A stretch of 64,000 nt of DNA from Bartonella sp. AU16XJBT (lineage in GTDB: Bacteria; Pseudomonadota; Alphaproteobacteria; Rhizobiales; Rhizobiaceae), in the NCBI RefSeq assembly GCF_028618665.1, contig NZ_JAQITF010000003.1, positions 62,001-126,000 of the forward strand, read 5' to 3'. Shown here piece after piece: positions 28,474-38,320 of the stretch. The notes under the pieces are model-generated. The model saw only the letters and a list, made by a program, of their open reading frames with translations. It was not told the DNA's origin and did no database searches. The translations under genes and the position numbers were made by a program. Each line of letters starts with the position of its first letter. The stretch's first letter is position 1.

Positions 28474-29165
28474 AGGATATTCATTTTATTCTGCATAATG
28501 TCTAGATTTTGCATAACTTTAAAGGAGTATCTGAGAAAGTAATTTTCAAAATCATCTCAAAATAAATGACAAACAAAGACTTCTGTTCGAAATACCTCTT
28601 TATCCCCGCTTAAAAATGTTCCCCATTTAAAAAAGCATTTTCAAGTTCTGCTTTCTTTATCCCAATCATGAAAACCAGTGCTTGAATTAAGCAGAGACAC
28701 ACCATATTGATAAGATCATCTGCATTTAAACTTCTTGCCGAATAATCTACCATTCTTGGAAAATAACGGCAACTTTTTATCAAAGAAACGCTTTGAATCA
28801 TCAAAAAAGACGACAATACACGCCAACAAAAAGTTTAAAATTTTTATGAGTTAGCTTTTTCTCATCACCCTATTTTTTATCTTTAACAGTGAAAACAATA
28901 AATCTTTTTAAAAGTAAAAAAAAACTATAATCTTTTTGTTTTTTTAATGATGTAACAACTTTAGAGAACGACAAAATATAAGATAGAAAAAATATTTTAC
29001 TACTCCATGAATCCCCAAAAAACAGGTTTGTTCATTTCAAAGGATTATTTTTTTGATAAGAGCTTTATGTATGAGATAAATAATACCATTGACTGGTATC
29101 CTACTGACGGACAAAGGTTTTGCACAATAAAAAATATTTTCCTATTCCTTTGAATTGGATAAGAT
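28474..29165. other. Gene-poor intergenic stretch
   Basis: No supported gene. A 68-codon minus-strand frame (28610-28816) ending ENAFLNGEHF has no ribosome-binding site and may be debris. Confidence 0.45.
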
Positions 29166-29618
29166 CTATTGCAATTTTTTACGAAGACTATTGCACACTT
29201 TAGAAAAATTCATTTGCCCCGCATACCGTTCCTTAAGCCAAGCCATCACCTTACCGATATCACGTAATTTTTCAGCTTTCGTTTGTTCCAAAGCTTCACA
29301 AATAACCTGTTCTACTTCCATCTCCTTAAGCTGATAGGGAAGAAATTCACGAATAACGTCTATTTCTGCTTGTTCTTTCTCTGCTAACTCCAAGCAACCA
29401 GACTCTTTATAGACACGCATTAACGCTTCACGCTGTTGAAGCATTTTAGTGAAAACAGACTGAATCTGCTGATCATCGACTTCTCGCTTCCCTTCATCAT
29501 AATAAAGAATATCACGATCCCTAACCGCAGCATTCATTAAACGAAGTGTAGCAAGACGTATACTATCTTGCGCTTTCAAAGCAGCCTTAAGAGCCCCATC
29601 AATCTGGTCACGCAACAT
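29166..29618 (-). CDS. GatB/YqeY domain protein
   Basis: This 150-residue cytosolic protein consists of one YqeY domain, the same helical fold as the tRNA-binding tail of GatB. Motifs are LRLMNAAVRDRDI, EKEQAEIDVIREFLPYQL, and GKVMAWLKERYAGQMNFSKV near the end. The exact function is unproven; a role in tRNA or amidotransferase biology is inferred from fold. The ATG at 29618 is preceded by GGA; the frame opens at TTG 29630. It is divergent from carA. In many Rhizobiales this gene lies beside dnaG-rpoD; here they are 7 kb apart. Confidence 0.9.
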   Translation of the reverse strand: MLRDQIDGALKAALKAQDSIRLATLRLMNAAVRDRDILYYDEGKREVDDQQIQSVFTKMLQQREALMRVYKESGCLELAEKEQAEIDVIREFLPYQLKEMEVEQVICEALEQTKAEKLRDIGKVMAWLKERYAGQMNFSKVCNSLRKKLQ

Positions 29619-29877
29619 AAATTTATCCAATTTCGTTCAAGCGGAAAACGCCTTTTAACTAATCTTTATCCATCTTGCAATGGAAGATAAAAAAATAATT
29701 GAAGTCTCGATCTTAGAAAAGATAAAAACAAGACTTTACCTCTTCATGGAATGTCCTTATACTCCCTTTTTTAAGTAAAACATGACGAAAATAATAGACA
29801 CAGCATCTGTTAGAGGTATGATTTTTGTGTAAAATTGATCATTATACCTTTCAGAAAATAAATTGTGGATACACACT

Positions 29878-31074
29878 ATGATACAAACGATTTCATCGAA
29901 CAGCCCTTGGAGTGTCAGCAAACCTACAGCCCTCTTAGTCCTAGCTGATGGAACCGTCATTGAAGGCAAAGGAGCAGGTGCGACAGGTATTGCTGAAGCT
30001 GAAATATGCTTTAATACCGCCATCACAGGCTATGAAGAAATCCTCACAGATCCATCATACACACAACAAATCGTTAATTTTACTTTTCCTCATATAGGAA
30101 ATGTAGGAGCAAATAGTGAAGATATTGAGGCTCTCACCCCTCTCAACTGTCACGGTGCTGTTGGCGCTATTTTCAAGGCAGATATTACACCTCCTTCAAA
30201 TTATCGTGCCAATGAAAACCTTCATCAATGGCTTAAAGCCCATAAAATTATTGCACTTTGTGGTATTGATACACGTGCACTCACAATTCTTATTCGTGAA
30301 AAAGGTGCGCAAAATGCTGTCATTGCGCATAATGCTGATGGGAATTTTGATATTCCTTCTTTAAAAAAACGTGCGCAAAAATGGCACGGTCTCATCAATC
30401 TTGACCTTACGAAAGAAGTGACATCTCAATCGTCAATGCAATGGAATGAAGAACCATGGCGTTGGAATAAAGGGTATGGCACAAACAATGTGCATAATCT
30501 TCATATCGTTGCCATTGACTATGGTATTAAACGCAATATTCTTCGCCTTATGGCAACACAAAAAGCACGCATTACTGTTGTACCCGCCCACACAAGTGCA
30601 GAAGAAATTCTGGCAATGAATCCTGATGGTATTTTTCTTTCTAATGGGCCTGGAGATCCCGCAGCGACAGCTCAATATGCCATACCAACAATCAACACAT
30701 TGATTGATCATAATTTACCAATTTTTGGAATATGTCTTGGTCATCAACTTCTCGCTCTGACAGTTGGTGCAAAAACCGTAAAAATGCACCAAGGACACCA
30801 TGGTGCAAACCACCCCGTTAAAGACCTTAACACTGGAAAAGTTGAAATTGTATCGATGAATCACGGTTTTGCTGTCGATGTAACCTCTTTACCAAAATAT
30901 GTTCAGGAAACACATATTTCTCTCTTTGATGGTTCAAACTGTGGTATTCGAATTATTGGAAAACCCGTTTTTTCTGTTCAATATCACCCCGAAGCTTCCC
31001 CAGGACCACAAGATAGTCACTACCTCTTTCAGCATTTCTGTGATCTCATTATGAATTATAAAAAAATATCTTAA
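29878..31074 (+). CDS. carA: Carbamoyl-phosphate synthase small subunit
   Basis: Glutaminase subunit that supplies ammonia to CarB for arginine and pyrimidine synthesis. The 398 residues comprise the N-terminal small-chain domain (LADGTVIEGKGAGATGIAEA, TGYEEILTDPSYTQQIV) and a class I glutamine amidotransferase domain. The latter contains SNGPGDPAAT, the nucleophile Cys in FGICLGHQLLAL, and the His/Glu pair in QYHPEASPGP. All three triad residues are present. ATG 29878 is preferred over the in-frame TTG at 29863. Its partner carB is not in the window. Confidence 0.96.
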   Translation: MIQTISSNSPWSVSKPTALLVLADGTVIEGKGAGATGIAEAEICFNTAITGYEEILTDPSYTQQIVNFTFPHIGNVGANSEDIEALTPLNCHGAVGAIFKADITPPSNYRANENLHQWLKAHKIIALCGIDTRALTILIREKGAQNAVIAHNADGNFDIPSLKKRAQKWHGLINLDLTKEVTSQSSMQWNEEPWRWNKGYGTNNVHNLHIVAIDYGIKRNILRLMATQKARITVVPAHTSAEEILAMNPDGIFLSNGPGDPAATAQYAIPTINTLIDHNLPIFGICLGHQLLALTVGAKTVKMHQGHHGANHPVKDLNTGKVEIVSMNHGFAVDVTSLPKYVQETHISLFDGSNCGIRIIGKPVFSVQYHPEASPGPQDSHYLFQHFCDLIMNYKKIS

Positions 31075-32068
31075 GACAAAATGTCTCATCTTCTCGCTTC
31101 TCTTCTTTGAATTCTATCGTTTTCCTATACATAACGATATTGTTCCCAACAATTTATGGAATAAGTATTATTTTCATTATTTTGCAACTTAAATGAGAGC
31201 GCTGGATAGCGTAAAATTTTCTCACTCTCCTCCTATTCATTCTCATCCTCTCTTAGTCCCCTCCTTTAGGATTGTATCCTATCAATCAAAATCATAGGCT
31301 TACACACCCCAAGCAAGATGAGTATGTCCATATTTTGAGTGCCTAACTAAGAGCTATCGTACATTGAAAACTGGCAAAGTGAATGAGGACGCTGCATCTT
31401 TTTATAAATAAAGAGAACAGTATACTGTGGATCTTATGCCATTTACAAAAACTGTTACCTTCTATTCTTCATCGACACTATCACGAAATTGGTGCAAACT
31501 CATTGAAAACGATCCTCTCAAAACAAGTGCTCGATTCACAAGATAGTTCTGAGCATTCTACTATGCATCAGAAGCATCATTCCTATTAAAGGACAAAACA
31601 AATAAAAAGTGTGAGGCAAAGCAATAAATCTGTACTATTTAAAAAATATTAGTGTCAATAATAGTTTTGAAAACAGTAAAACCGAATGAAAAAGGAAACA
31701 CTAAAAACGGCTTTTCAATTTTATATTCTTTCCAAATGAGATTTTCTTTCGATTCCAGAAATGATACAAATAAATATACGCAATATTTTACTTCCAATTT
31801 GGGTATAAAAAATCTGAAATTATTCGCACAACATTGATGCATCTAACACCGATGCATTTTTTCAACATACTGTTTCATAAGCACTGGCTAGTGATAAGCA
31901 AAAAACACGAGCTTTACGATGCATAACCATATTACAAAACACAAAAATTATTCCCAATGAATGAAAAGGATATATCTATATTTTATACAATACTTTGCAA
32001 AACAAATATCACAAAAAAATCAGTTTCCTTCTCGAACAAAATATTCTTAACTTACTCCCTTCAACAAA
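31075..32068. other. Gene-poor intergenic stretch
   Basis: No supported gene. It contains dispersed repeat copy E (31180-31250). Short frames at 31383-31589 and 31639-31842 lack ribosome-binding sites and family features. Confidence 0.5.
31180..31250. repeat. Dispersed intergenic repeat, copy E
   Basis: AACTTAAATGAGAGCGCTGG then ATAGCGTAAAATTTTCTCAC and CTATTCATTCTCAT. It matches copy C through ATAGCGTAAA and copies A and B through the TATTCAT end. Confidence 0.5.
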
Positions 32069-33289
32069 TTAACGTACCCGCAAGGTAAAAATGACCGTTG
32101 CAACGACAAGAAGCAAAAAGCCTCCAACAAAAGGAGCACCAGAAAAATAAAACAGTGCATTCTTATCTGTAAAACATTCAAAGAGAAAAACATAAAAAAT
32201 AGAACCAAATATCAAACTCAATGAAACAACAGATGTCATGGCTCCTTGTAGTTCTCCTTGTACATTTGTCGGCACCTGTGCTGAAGCAATAGCGCGGATA
32301 GGTGCATGAACAAGATATTCAAGCATTGTACACCCACAAACCATATAAACCATCCACCCCTTTGTTGCGAATGTATAACCCAGCATAGCAACAGCTGCAA
32401 ACAAAAGCCCTACTATAGTAATACGCCAATCGCTCCATCGCCTAGAAAAATAAGGCAAAATAAGTGCAACGACAATAAATTGTCCTATACCAAAAACACT
32501 ATAAGATAGCCCAATGGAAAACGAACTCCAATCATAGCGTTCTTTTGCAATGAATGCCCAAATACTTAGCCATATCGATTCCGCAAACCAATAAAGAAAA
32601 AAGACCAATAACACCCAAAGAACCATCGGATATTGCTTCAGTTGCCAAAAAGCGCCTAAGGGATTTGCCCGTTTAATATCAAAAAAGCGCCTATTCCATA
32701 AAGAAAGAGTTTCTGGAAGCATAACCCACGCAAAAATAAAATTAATGAGTGAAAAACCAGCGGCAAAATAAAATGGAATACGCGGACCAAACTGACCTAA
32801 AAAACCACCAATAAACGACCCTAAAATAAACCCTAATGCAGATGCAACGCCTAATAGACCAAAATTGCGTGTACGGCTTTTTTCATCTGATATATCAGCA
32901 AGATAAGCTGTACAAGTTGCAAAACTAGCACCACTTATCCCTGACAAAAGGCGCCCGATAAATAACATAGAATAGCTCCATGCTATAGCACATATCAGAT
33001 TATCAAGAGCAAAGCAGATAATAGAGACAAGCAAAATAGGACGACGACCATAACGATCAGAAAGATTGCCAATAACAGGAGCAAACAAAAACTGCATCAC
33101 TGAATAAGCAGCAAGTAATTTTCCTCTTTCGACAAAAGATGTACTGACATCTTTTCCAGTTAATTGAGAAAAATATTCAGGCAAAACAGGACAAATGATC
33201 GCAATGCCAAGAATATCTAACAATAAAGTGATGAACACTAAAACGAGCCCACGCTGAACAAACTTCGGATTGAGCATCTCATCTTGCAT
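32069..33289 (-). CDS. MFS exporter, TetA-like (TCR/Tet family)
   Basis: Twelve-helix major facilitator protein of about 406 residues. Motif A of the DHA1/Tet type is present between helices 2 and 3 (GNLSDRYGRRPILL), and the motif C-like glycine-rich helix is GVASALGFILGSFIGGFLGQ. The frame opens at GTG 33298; the ATG at 33289 (MQDEMLNPKF) is used. Similarity to tetracycline exporters is at family level; the actual substrate is not known and no TetR gene is divergent from it, so drug resistance should not be assumed. Confidence 0.85.
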   Translation of the reverse strand: MQDEMLNPKFVQRGLVLVFITLLLDILGIAIICPVLPEYFSQLTGKDVSTSFVERGKLLAAYSVMQFLFAPVIGNLSDRYGRRPILLVSIICFALDNLICAIAWSYSMLFIGRLLSGISGASFATCTAYLADISDEKSRTRNFGLLGVASALGFILGSFIGGFLGQFGPRIPFYFAAGFSLINFIFAWVMLPETLSLWNRRFFDIKRANPLGAFWQLKQYPMVLWVLLVFFLYWFAESIWLSIWAFIAKERYDWSSFSIGLSYSVFGIGQFIVVALILPYFSRRWSDWRITIVGLLFAAVAMLGYTFATKGWMVYMVCGCTMLEYLVHAPIRAIASAQVPTNVQGELQGAMTSVVSLSLIFGSIFYVFLFECFTDKNALFYFSGAPFVGGFLLLVVATVIFTLRVR

Positions 33290-33876
33290 GATATACACAC
33301 TATTTTACACTCAGTTACTCATTTTACATACACCGTTACGCCCCCGCTTTCTTTTATCTCCCTTTCTTTTTTAAGTACTCTATATCGTATAATTTTCACA
33401 TATAAAATAATAACAAAGTAAAAATTTAAGTAAGAGTCAAGATAAAAATATAAAATTATTTTTTATATTAAACAAACAAATATTCATGATTATAAATCAT
33501 GCATAAGATCTCAGGGAATACAGAACATTCTAAAAATTTTATAGATATTATGATTGATTTTATCAGACATCATTTCCCCTTCTCGTACCACTACTTTTAA
33601 AAATCTCAATTCTATTGAATACATAAGATATCCCATAATAATGAAAACCTTACAAAAAGATAAGTTCTTAAAATTGTTCTCATCTTCAAACTATACGATA
33701 AAGTTAAAGAAGCATCATCAGAATAGCTTAACACTGTAAAAACTTGATCATATTTATTGAAGCCATCAATGATTATATGCTATTATGAAATCCAATAATG
33801 ATCTAATAAGCATGAGAAAATGCCACTTTTAGTGAGAGTTGACCATAAACTGTTAAATTCAAAAATGGTGTATAAA
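33290..33876. other. Intergenic stretch, divergent promoters
   Basis: AT-rich with no supported gene. The stretch 33820-33876 is an open upstream extension of the next gene but probably untranslated. Confidence 0.4.
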
Positions 33877-34716
33877 ATGCGAAAAATATCCCTATTAATT
33901 CTCACTTTAATGTTCGTGACAGGCTGTGATGTTCAAAATTCTGATTCACAAGAAGGTGTTTTAGAAAATAAAATAGAAACACCACAAACAACCAACGTAG
34001 AGCTAGATCCCTACACTTTAAATAAATTAAATACTCTTCTCAAAAAACGTTCAGAAACAAATGATCACGAAAATGGAGCCTCGATTGACTTTCTTTCTGA
34101 AGCTTTTTTAGGGACACCTTACAAAGCAAATATGTTACAGGGCTCAGAAAAGACACCAGAAAAACTCATCATTGATTTTAGAGGCTTAGATTGCTTCACT
34201 TATCTGGATTATGTTGAAGCATTGCGCAAATCAACATCTCCAAAAGAATTCATAAATAACGTCATAAAAACACGTTACATTAAGGGTAATGTTCATTTTT
34301 TAAATCGAAAACATTTTTTTACAGACTGGGCGTATAGAGAATATAAACTCGCCACTGATATTACCGCTGAAATAAGTCCTCATGCGGTGAGCATAGAAAA
34401 ATATCTCAATAAGAAAGCTGATGATGAAAACTATCTCCCTGGACTTCCAGTTGTGAAACGTACAATAACATATATTCCAAGTAACTTTATTAATGAAGAG
34501 GTTATAAGCCGTTTAAAATCAGGGGATTTCATTGGCATTTATACAAAACTTGCTGGATTGGATGTAACGCATGTGGGGTTCTTTATCATGACAGATAAAG
34601 GACCAATGTTACGAAATGCTTCTTCACGAAAAGAAAATGAAAAAGTCGTCGATTCACCTTTTATGGATTATGTTGCAAAAACACCAGGAATCATTGTTTT
34701 AAGAGCCCTTCAATAA
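33877..34716 (+). CDS. DUF1460 lipoprotein (amidase/NlpC-P60-like fold)
   Basis: Predicted outer-envelope lipoprotein of 279 residues. The signal peptide MRKISLLILTLMFVTGC ends in a lipobox with Cys17, which fixes the start at 33877; the open frame extends upstream to 33820 but that start would bury the signal. The mature part is a DUF1460 domain: SEAFLGTPYKANMLQGSEKT, then the conserved IDFRGLDCFTYLDYVEALRK with the presumed nucleophile Cys, and LDVTHVGFFI with the His. Structural relatives act on peptidoglycan amide bonds; activity here is inferred. The gene stands alone. Confidence 0.85.
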   Translation: MRKISLLILTLMFVTGCDVQNSDSQEGVLENKIETPQTTNVELDPYTLNKLNTLLKKRSETNDHENGASIDFLSEAFLGTPYKANMLQGSEKTPEKLIIDFRGLDCFTYLDYVEALRKSTSPKEFINNVIKTRYIKGNVHFLNRKHFFTDWAYREYKLATDITAEISPHAVSIEKYLNKKADDENYLPGLPVVKRTITYIPSNFINEEVISRLKSGDFIGIYTKLAGLDVTHVGFFIMTDKGPMLRNASSRKENEKVVDSPFMDYVAKTPGIIVLRALQ

Positions 34717-35544
34717 CATTGAATAACATCATAGCGATATGAAAGAACTTTTTTATTCTTAATAGATATACTGAAGTTATTCAGATAAACATCTAACTTC
34801 GTCCAAGCTATACGGATAAAATCATATTTGTTTATCGTTTTAAGAGCAAAACAACGTTTTCTTGATCTAACTTTGTATAACAATATGACAAAATCATTTT
34901 TGGAGAAGTGACGGATTTATAATTACCTTTGCTGACTGAAAGCAGAAGGCAAGCAAAACTCTGTTGTCGTATCACGCTTTCTTTTCATATTTTCGAGCCA
35001 AGAATTATCTATAGATTACTGCTACTCTAATCTTTATAAATATAAAAGACATACATTTTTTTGTAAGAATAAGTAAAGCCAGATATATTATAATTGTTGT
35101 CTCATAAAGTAATTTATAAAAATTATGACTTTTATATAAAATTTATAATTAAGCTTCATTAAACTTATTAGAAAGCTTCATTCCCTTGCCCTTAAAAACA
35201 AGAGATCTATTCTCGAGGTCCCCGTAAACAATCCGTCCTCTTAAAAAAAAATTCAGCAGCTAACCATTTCATGAGATTCGCTTAAGCGCCATCCTGCTCA
35301 ATATTGACCGCGCACTCTAAAAACAGTTAATAGATCAAATTTTATAGGCCTTATCTCACACACCTTAAATGACAGTGTACGGCAACAGAATAAATCTTAC
35401 CTAAAAATACTCAGTTTAACCTTCTACTTTATTGATGCAAAAATAAAATCAACGAAAGAGCAAGATTGTCTTTTCAAGAGATATTAACTACCTCACCGTA
35501 AAAAATTAATGTTTGTAACATGATAGCTAATTTGAAAAAAATTT
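34717..35544. other. Gene-poor stretch with a gene fragment
   Basis: No intact gene. It contains a short decayed stretch (35062-35121, minus strand) related to the fragment at 2508-2684. Confidence 0.5.
35062..35121 (-). pseudogene. Decayed fragment related to 2508-2684
   Basis: Minus-strand reading gives FYKLLYETTIIIYLALLILT, which aligns with FYKTFCETIIITHLALLLFL of the fragment at 2508-2684 (the latter has two extra residues). The DNA core AAGTAAAGCCAGAT is identical. After this point the frame diverges. Two independently decaying copies of one membrane-protein gene are the simplest reading. Confidence 0.45.
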
Positions 35545-36453
35545 TTATATAAAAGGTATCATCGTTGTACCGGGAGGCAATTTGGCCTCATCTTCAGGCT
35601 CGACATGAATAGAAATACGCACATTATCAAATTCTTTTTGAAGAACACTTTCAATTTTATCACAAATTTTATGAGCTTCTCCGACCTGCATGACAGCTGG
35701 CACAACCAAATGAAACTCTATAAAAGTAACCCTACCGGCAACACGCGTCCGTAAATCATGAATCTCAAGTGCACCATCAGCATTTGCAGAAATAAGCTCC
35801 CGAATCCGCATAGTTTCATTCAATTCAACGCCAACATCCATTAAGCCTTGAACAGCATTCCTAATTACCTTCCAGCCTTGTAAGAGAATATTAACAGCAA
35901 CGATTATCGCTAAAATAGGATCTAAAACGCCCCATCCCCCTACAAAACCAGCAATCAGACCAATTAAAATTGCAAGCGAAGTAAAAACATCTGTTATGAA
36001 ATGCACGCCATCAGCTTTAAGAGCCGGTGAGCGATGACGTTTTCCCTGCCAAATAAGAACCATTCCCCACATGCAATTTATAACAGTTGCAACAAGATGA
36101 ATAACAAGCCATATTCCAGGTTTCTGCAATAATCTAACAGTAGAAAGCGCTATCCATGCTTCTCTTAAAATAACAATTGCCGCAATAATAATGAGGATCC
36201 CTTCAAGAATCGCGGAAAAATATTCCGCTTTATGATGTCCAAAAGGATGATCATGATCCGCAGGCTTCATACTCACTTTAACAGCCCACCATGCCGCCAA
36301 TGACGCAAGGATATTAACAATTGATTCCAATGCATCAGAATAAAGCGCAACCGACCCTGTAATGTGATATGCCCAATATTTCAAAGCAAAAACAATACAC
36401 GCAATAAAAATAGAGTATAAAGTTAAGCTTTGTATATTGATTTTCACATTCAT
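35545..36453 (-). CDS. Cation diffusion facilitator (CDF) metal exporter
   Basis: Inner-membrane proton-coupled metal exporter of 302 residues with six helices and a C-terminal cytosolic dimer domain. Metal-site motifs are SDALESIVN in helix 2 and ADGVHFITDVFTSL in helix 5, with HPFGHHKAEYFSA between. The C-terminal domain ends with IRISIHVEPEDEAKLPPG. ATG 36453 (MNVKINIQ) is supported by AGGA eight bases upstream; the frame stays open to 36528. Zinc, iron or cobalt are usual substrates, and the DALES/HITD pattern does not decide. Monocistronic. Confidence 0.9.
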   Translation of the reverse strand: MNVKINIQSLTLYSIFIACIVFALKYWAYHITGSVALYSDALESIVNILASLAAWWAVKVSMKPADHDHPFGHHKAEYFSAILEGILIIIAAIVILREAWIALSTVRLLQKPGIWLVIHLVATVINCMWGMVLIWQGKRHRSPALKADGVHFITDVFTSLAILIGLIAGFVGGWGVLDPILAIIVAVNILLQGWKVIRNAVQGLMDVGVELNETMRIRELISANADGALEIHDLRTRVAGRVTFIEFHLVVPAVMQVGEAHKICDKIESVLQKEFDNVRISIHVEPEDEAKLPPGTTMIPFI

Positions 36454-37233
36454 GAACTCCATCCTTTTCCTCACAAAACAAGGAATAATATTTTTAGCCC
36501 TATAATGATATTTTTGGCATATCAGCAATATTTTCTCAATATTACAGAAGCTTCATCATACACTAAACGTCTCAATTCACTATTGTTATCGCAAAAACTG
36601 CTCAAGTTACACGAACATCAGCAATAAAGGATGAAGAAAACAAGTCATAAACAAACAGCTTTCCCGAGAGAAATATACACATCAAAAAACAAATACATCC
36701 CCTCTATTAAACGTTTTCTGAATAACGTAAAGCCGTCTCACGTCTTATGAACGAAAAACTTGGCCTTGGCTCAAATATATCATGATCATGCATTATTTTT
36801 CATATCTTATGATGTGCATTATAAGCCATCTATAAACATCTTTTCACCTTAGAAAAAATGACTGAGCGCTCTCCTGTAACCTCACAGCTTAAGGACATTT
36901 TAAAATATGATTGCTAAAAAACTTAGAAAAAGAGTTATGCCCCCAAAAAGAATCTGGGCATTGGGGACCCAGATTCTTTTCCCTTATAATTTAAGGGCAT
37001 ACAGAGCTTGGGAAATAGCGGGGACCCAAGACACTGCACCCGATACGAAAACAATATTATTATCCCGCATCAGTATTTCTACAATACACTTATTAATATA
37101 TGTTGTCAACACAAATTCTACTATAAGTTTTAAAAAATAATATTTTTTTATCTCTCTTTTTAAAAATAAAACTTAAAACTAAAGCAAATTCTAACATCTG
37201 GAAATTGAAAGAAAAAAGCATTAAAAATCTCGC
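36454..37233. other. Intergenic stretch with stem-loop
   Basis: No supported gene; the 77-codon frame at 36907-37140 includes the stem-loop at 36946-36980 and has an unlikely composition. Confidence 0.45.
36946..36980. terminator. Perfect 13-bp stem-loop
   Basis: AAAAGAATCTGGG pairs with CCCAGATTCTTTT around a nine-base loop. A-rich and T-rich arms allow function on either strand. It lies about 250 bases upstream of the TrmH-family gene. GGGGACCCA is repeated just downstream (36964 and 37020), hinting at alternative pairing. Confidence 0.55.
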
Positions 37234-38049
37234 ATGCATTTGAATATCACAACAATCGACGAAACGAATGACCCACGTCTGAGAGACTATCATAATATCC
37301 GTGAAAAAGATCTCGTTGGACGACAACAGCAATTTATTGCTGAAGGTAAAATAACATTGTCCGCATTATTGCATTCAAAAGAGTTCTCTGCTCTCTCGCT
37401 ACTTATTGTCGCAAAACGCCTCCCTGGACTTCTACCACTTTTAGAAAAAACACAGCCTCGATGTCCCATTTATTGCGTTCCACAAAAAGTCATGGATGAT
37501 ATCACCGGTTTCCATGTTCATCGCGGTGTTCTGGGTATCGGTAAACGCAAAACGCTCCCATCATTACAAAGTTTTTTAAAAAATCTTCCAGAAAAAGCTT
37601 TGATTCTGGTTTTATGTGGTATCTCGAATCATGATAATATGGGATCAATTTTTCGTAATGCAGCAGCCTTTGCAAGTCACGGCATTATTGTTGACAAAAC
37701 CTCATGCGATCCACTTTATCGCAAATCAATCAGGGTTTCTGCCGGCGCTGCTCTAAAAGTGCCCTATACACAAAACGCTGATATAGATGACTTTATAGCT
37801 GCTTTACACAATGAAAATTTTCATCTTTATGCACTCTCTCCTTCTGCCTCGCACACGCTCAAGCAAGCAAACAAAAACAAAAGAATGGCACTTATTTTTG
37901 GAACAGAAGGAGATGGCTTACCACCCCATATACTACAACAATCAAAAGCCTTACGAATTCCCATGACTGACGGCTTTGACAGCCTCAATGTTGCCACAGC
38001 CTCAGGGATCGCTCTCGCCCATTTTACCGACTTTGACCACACAAGATGA
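37234..38049 (+). CDS. TrmH/SpoU-family RNA 2'-O-methyltransferase
   Basis: SAM-dependent RNA ribose methyltransferase of 271 residues with the SPOUT knot. Motif 1 is LCGISNHDNMGSIFRNAAAF (with the conserved Asn and Arg), motif 2 is ALIFGTEGDGLPPHIL, and motif 3 is IPMTDGFDSLNVATASGIAL. The N-terminal substrate-binding region (RDYHNIREKDLVGRQQQFIA) resembles the TrmH/RlmB group. Whether tRNA or rRNA is the substrate cannot be decided. The start is ATG 37234 with only a weak purine sequence upstream. Confidence 0.88.
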   Translation: MHLNITTIDETNDPRLRDYHNIREKDLVGRQQQFIAEGKITLSALLHSKEFSALSLLIVAKRLPGLLPLLEKTQPRCPIYCVPQKVMDDITGFHVHRGVLGIGKRKTLPSLQSFLKNLPEKALILVLCGISNHDNMGSIFRNAAAFASHGIIVDKTSCDPLYRKSIRVSAGAALKVPYTQNADIDDFIAALHNENFHLYALSPSASHTLKQANKNKRMALIFGTEGDGLPPHILQQSKALRIPMTDGFDSLNVATASGIALAHFTDFDHTR

Positions 38050-38320
38050 TAATACTTTAAGTTGTAACAAATATCCGATGATGTATGTTCTTCACCAGCC
38101 CCCAAGGTTGCTATCGCTTAGCATTTGAGAGCATTCATCAAAGAGATTTTTACATTTTTCTTTTATGGTTTTCCCCACCATAATCCCACGTGTAATGTGT
38201 AAGAAACATGGTTTTAATGGATTCGATCATAAAACAAATCCGCAATGAGAAAATCTTACGGAAATCTCTCATTCAAGTTGGAGAATAAAAGTTACCATTA
38301 TAAATTAATTCACGATCTTT

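Noticed and set aside
28610-28816. 68-codon minus-strand ORF
   Set aside because: No ribosome-binding site and no recognisable domain; possible gene remnant only.
32069-33289. Calling the MFS gene a tetracycline-resistance determinant
   Set aside because: Only family-level motifs are visible and there is no adjacent TetR gene, so the substrate cannot be stated.
36907-37140. 77-codon plus-strand ORF
   Set aside because: It spans a perfect stem-loop and has unlikely composition; the open frame is probably accidental.
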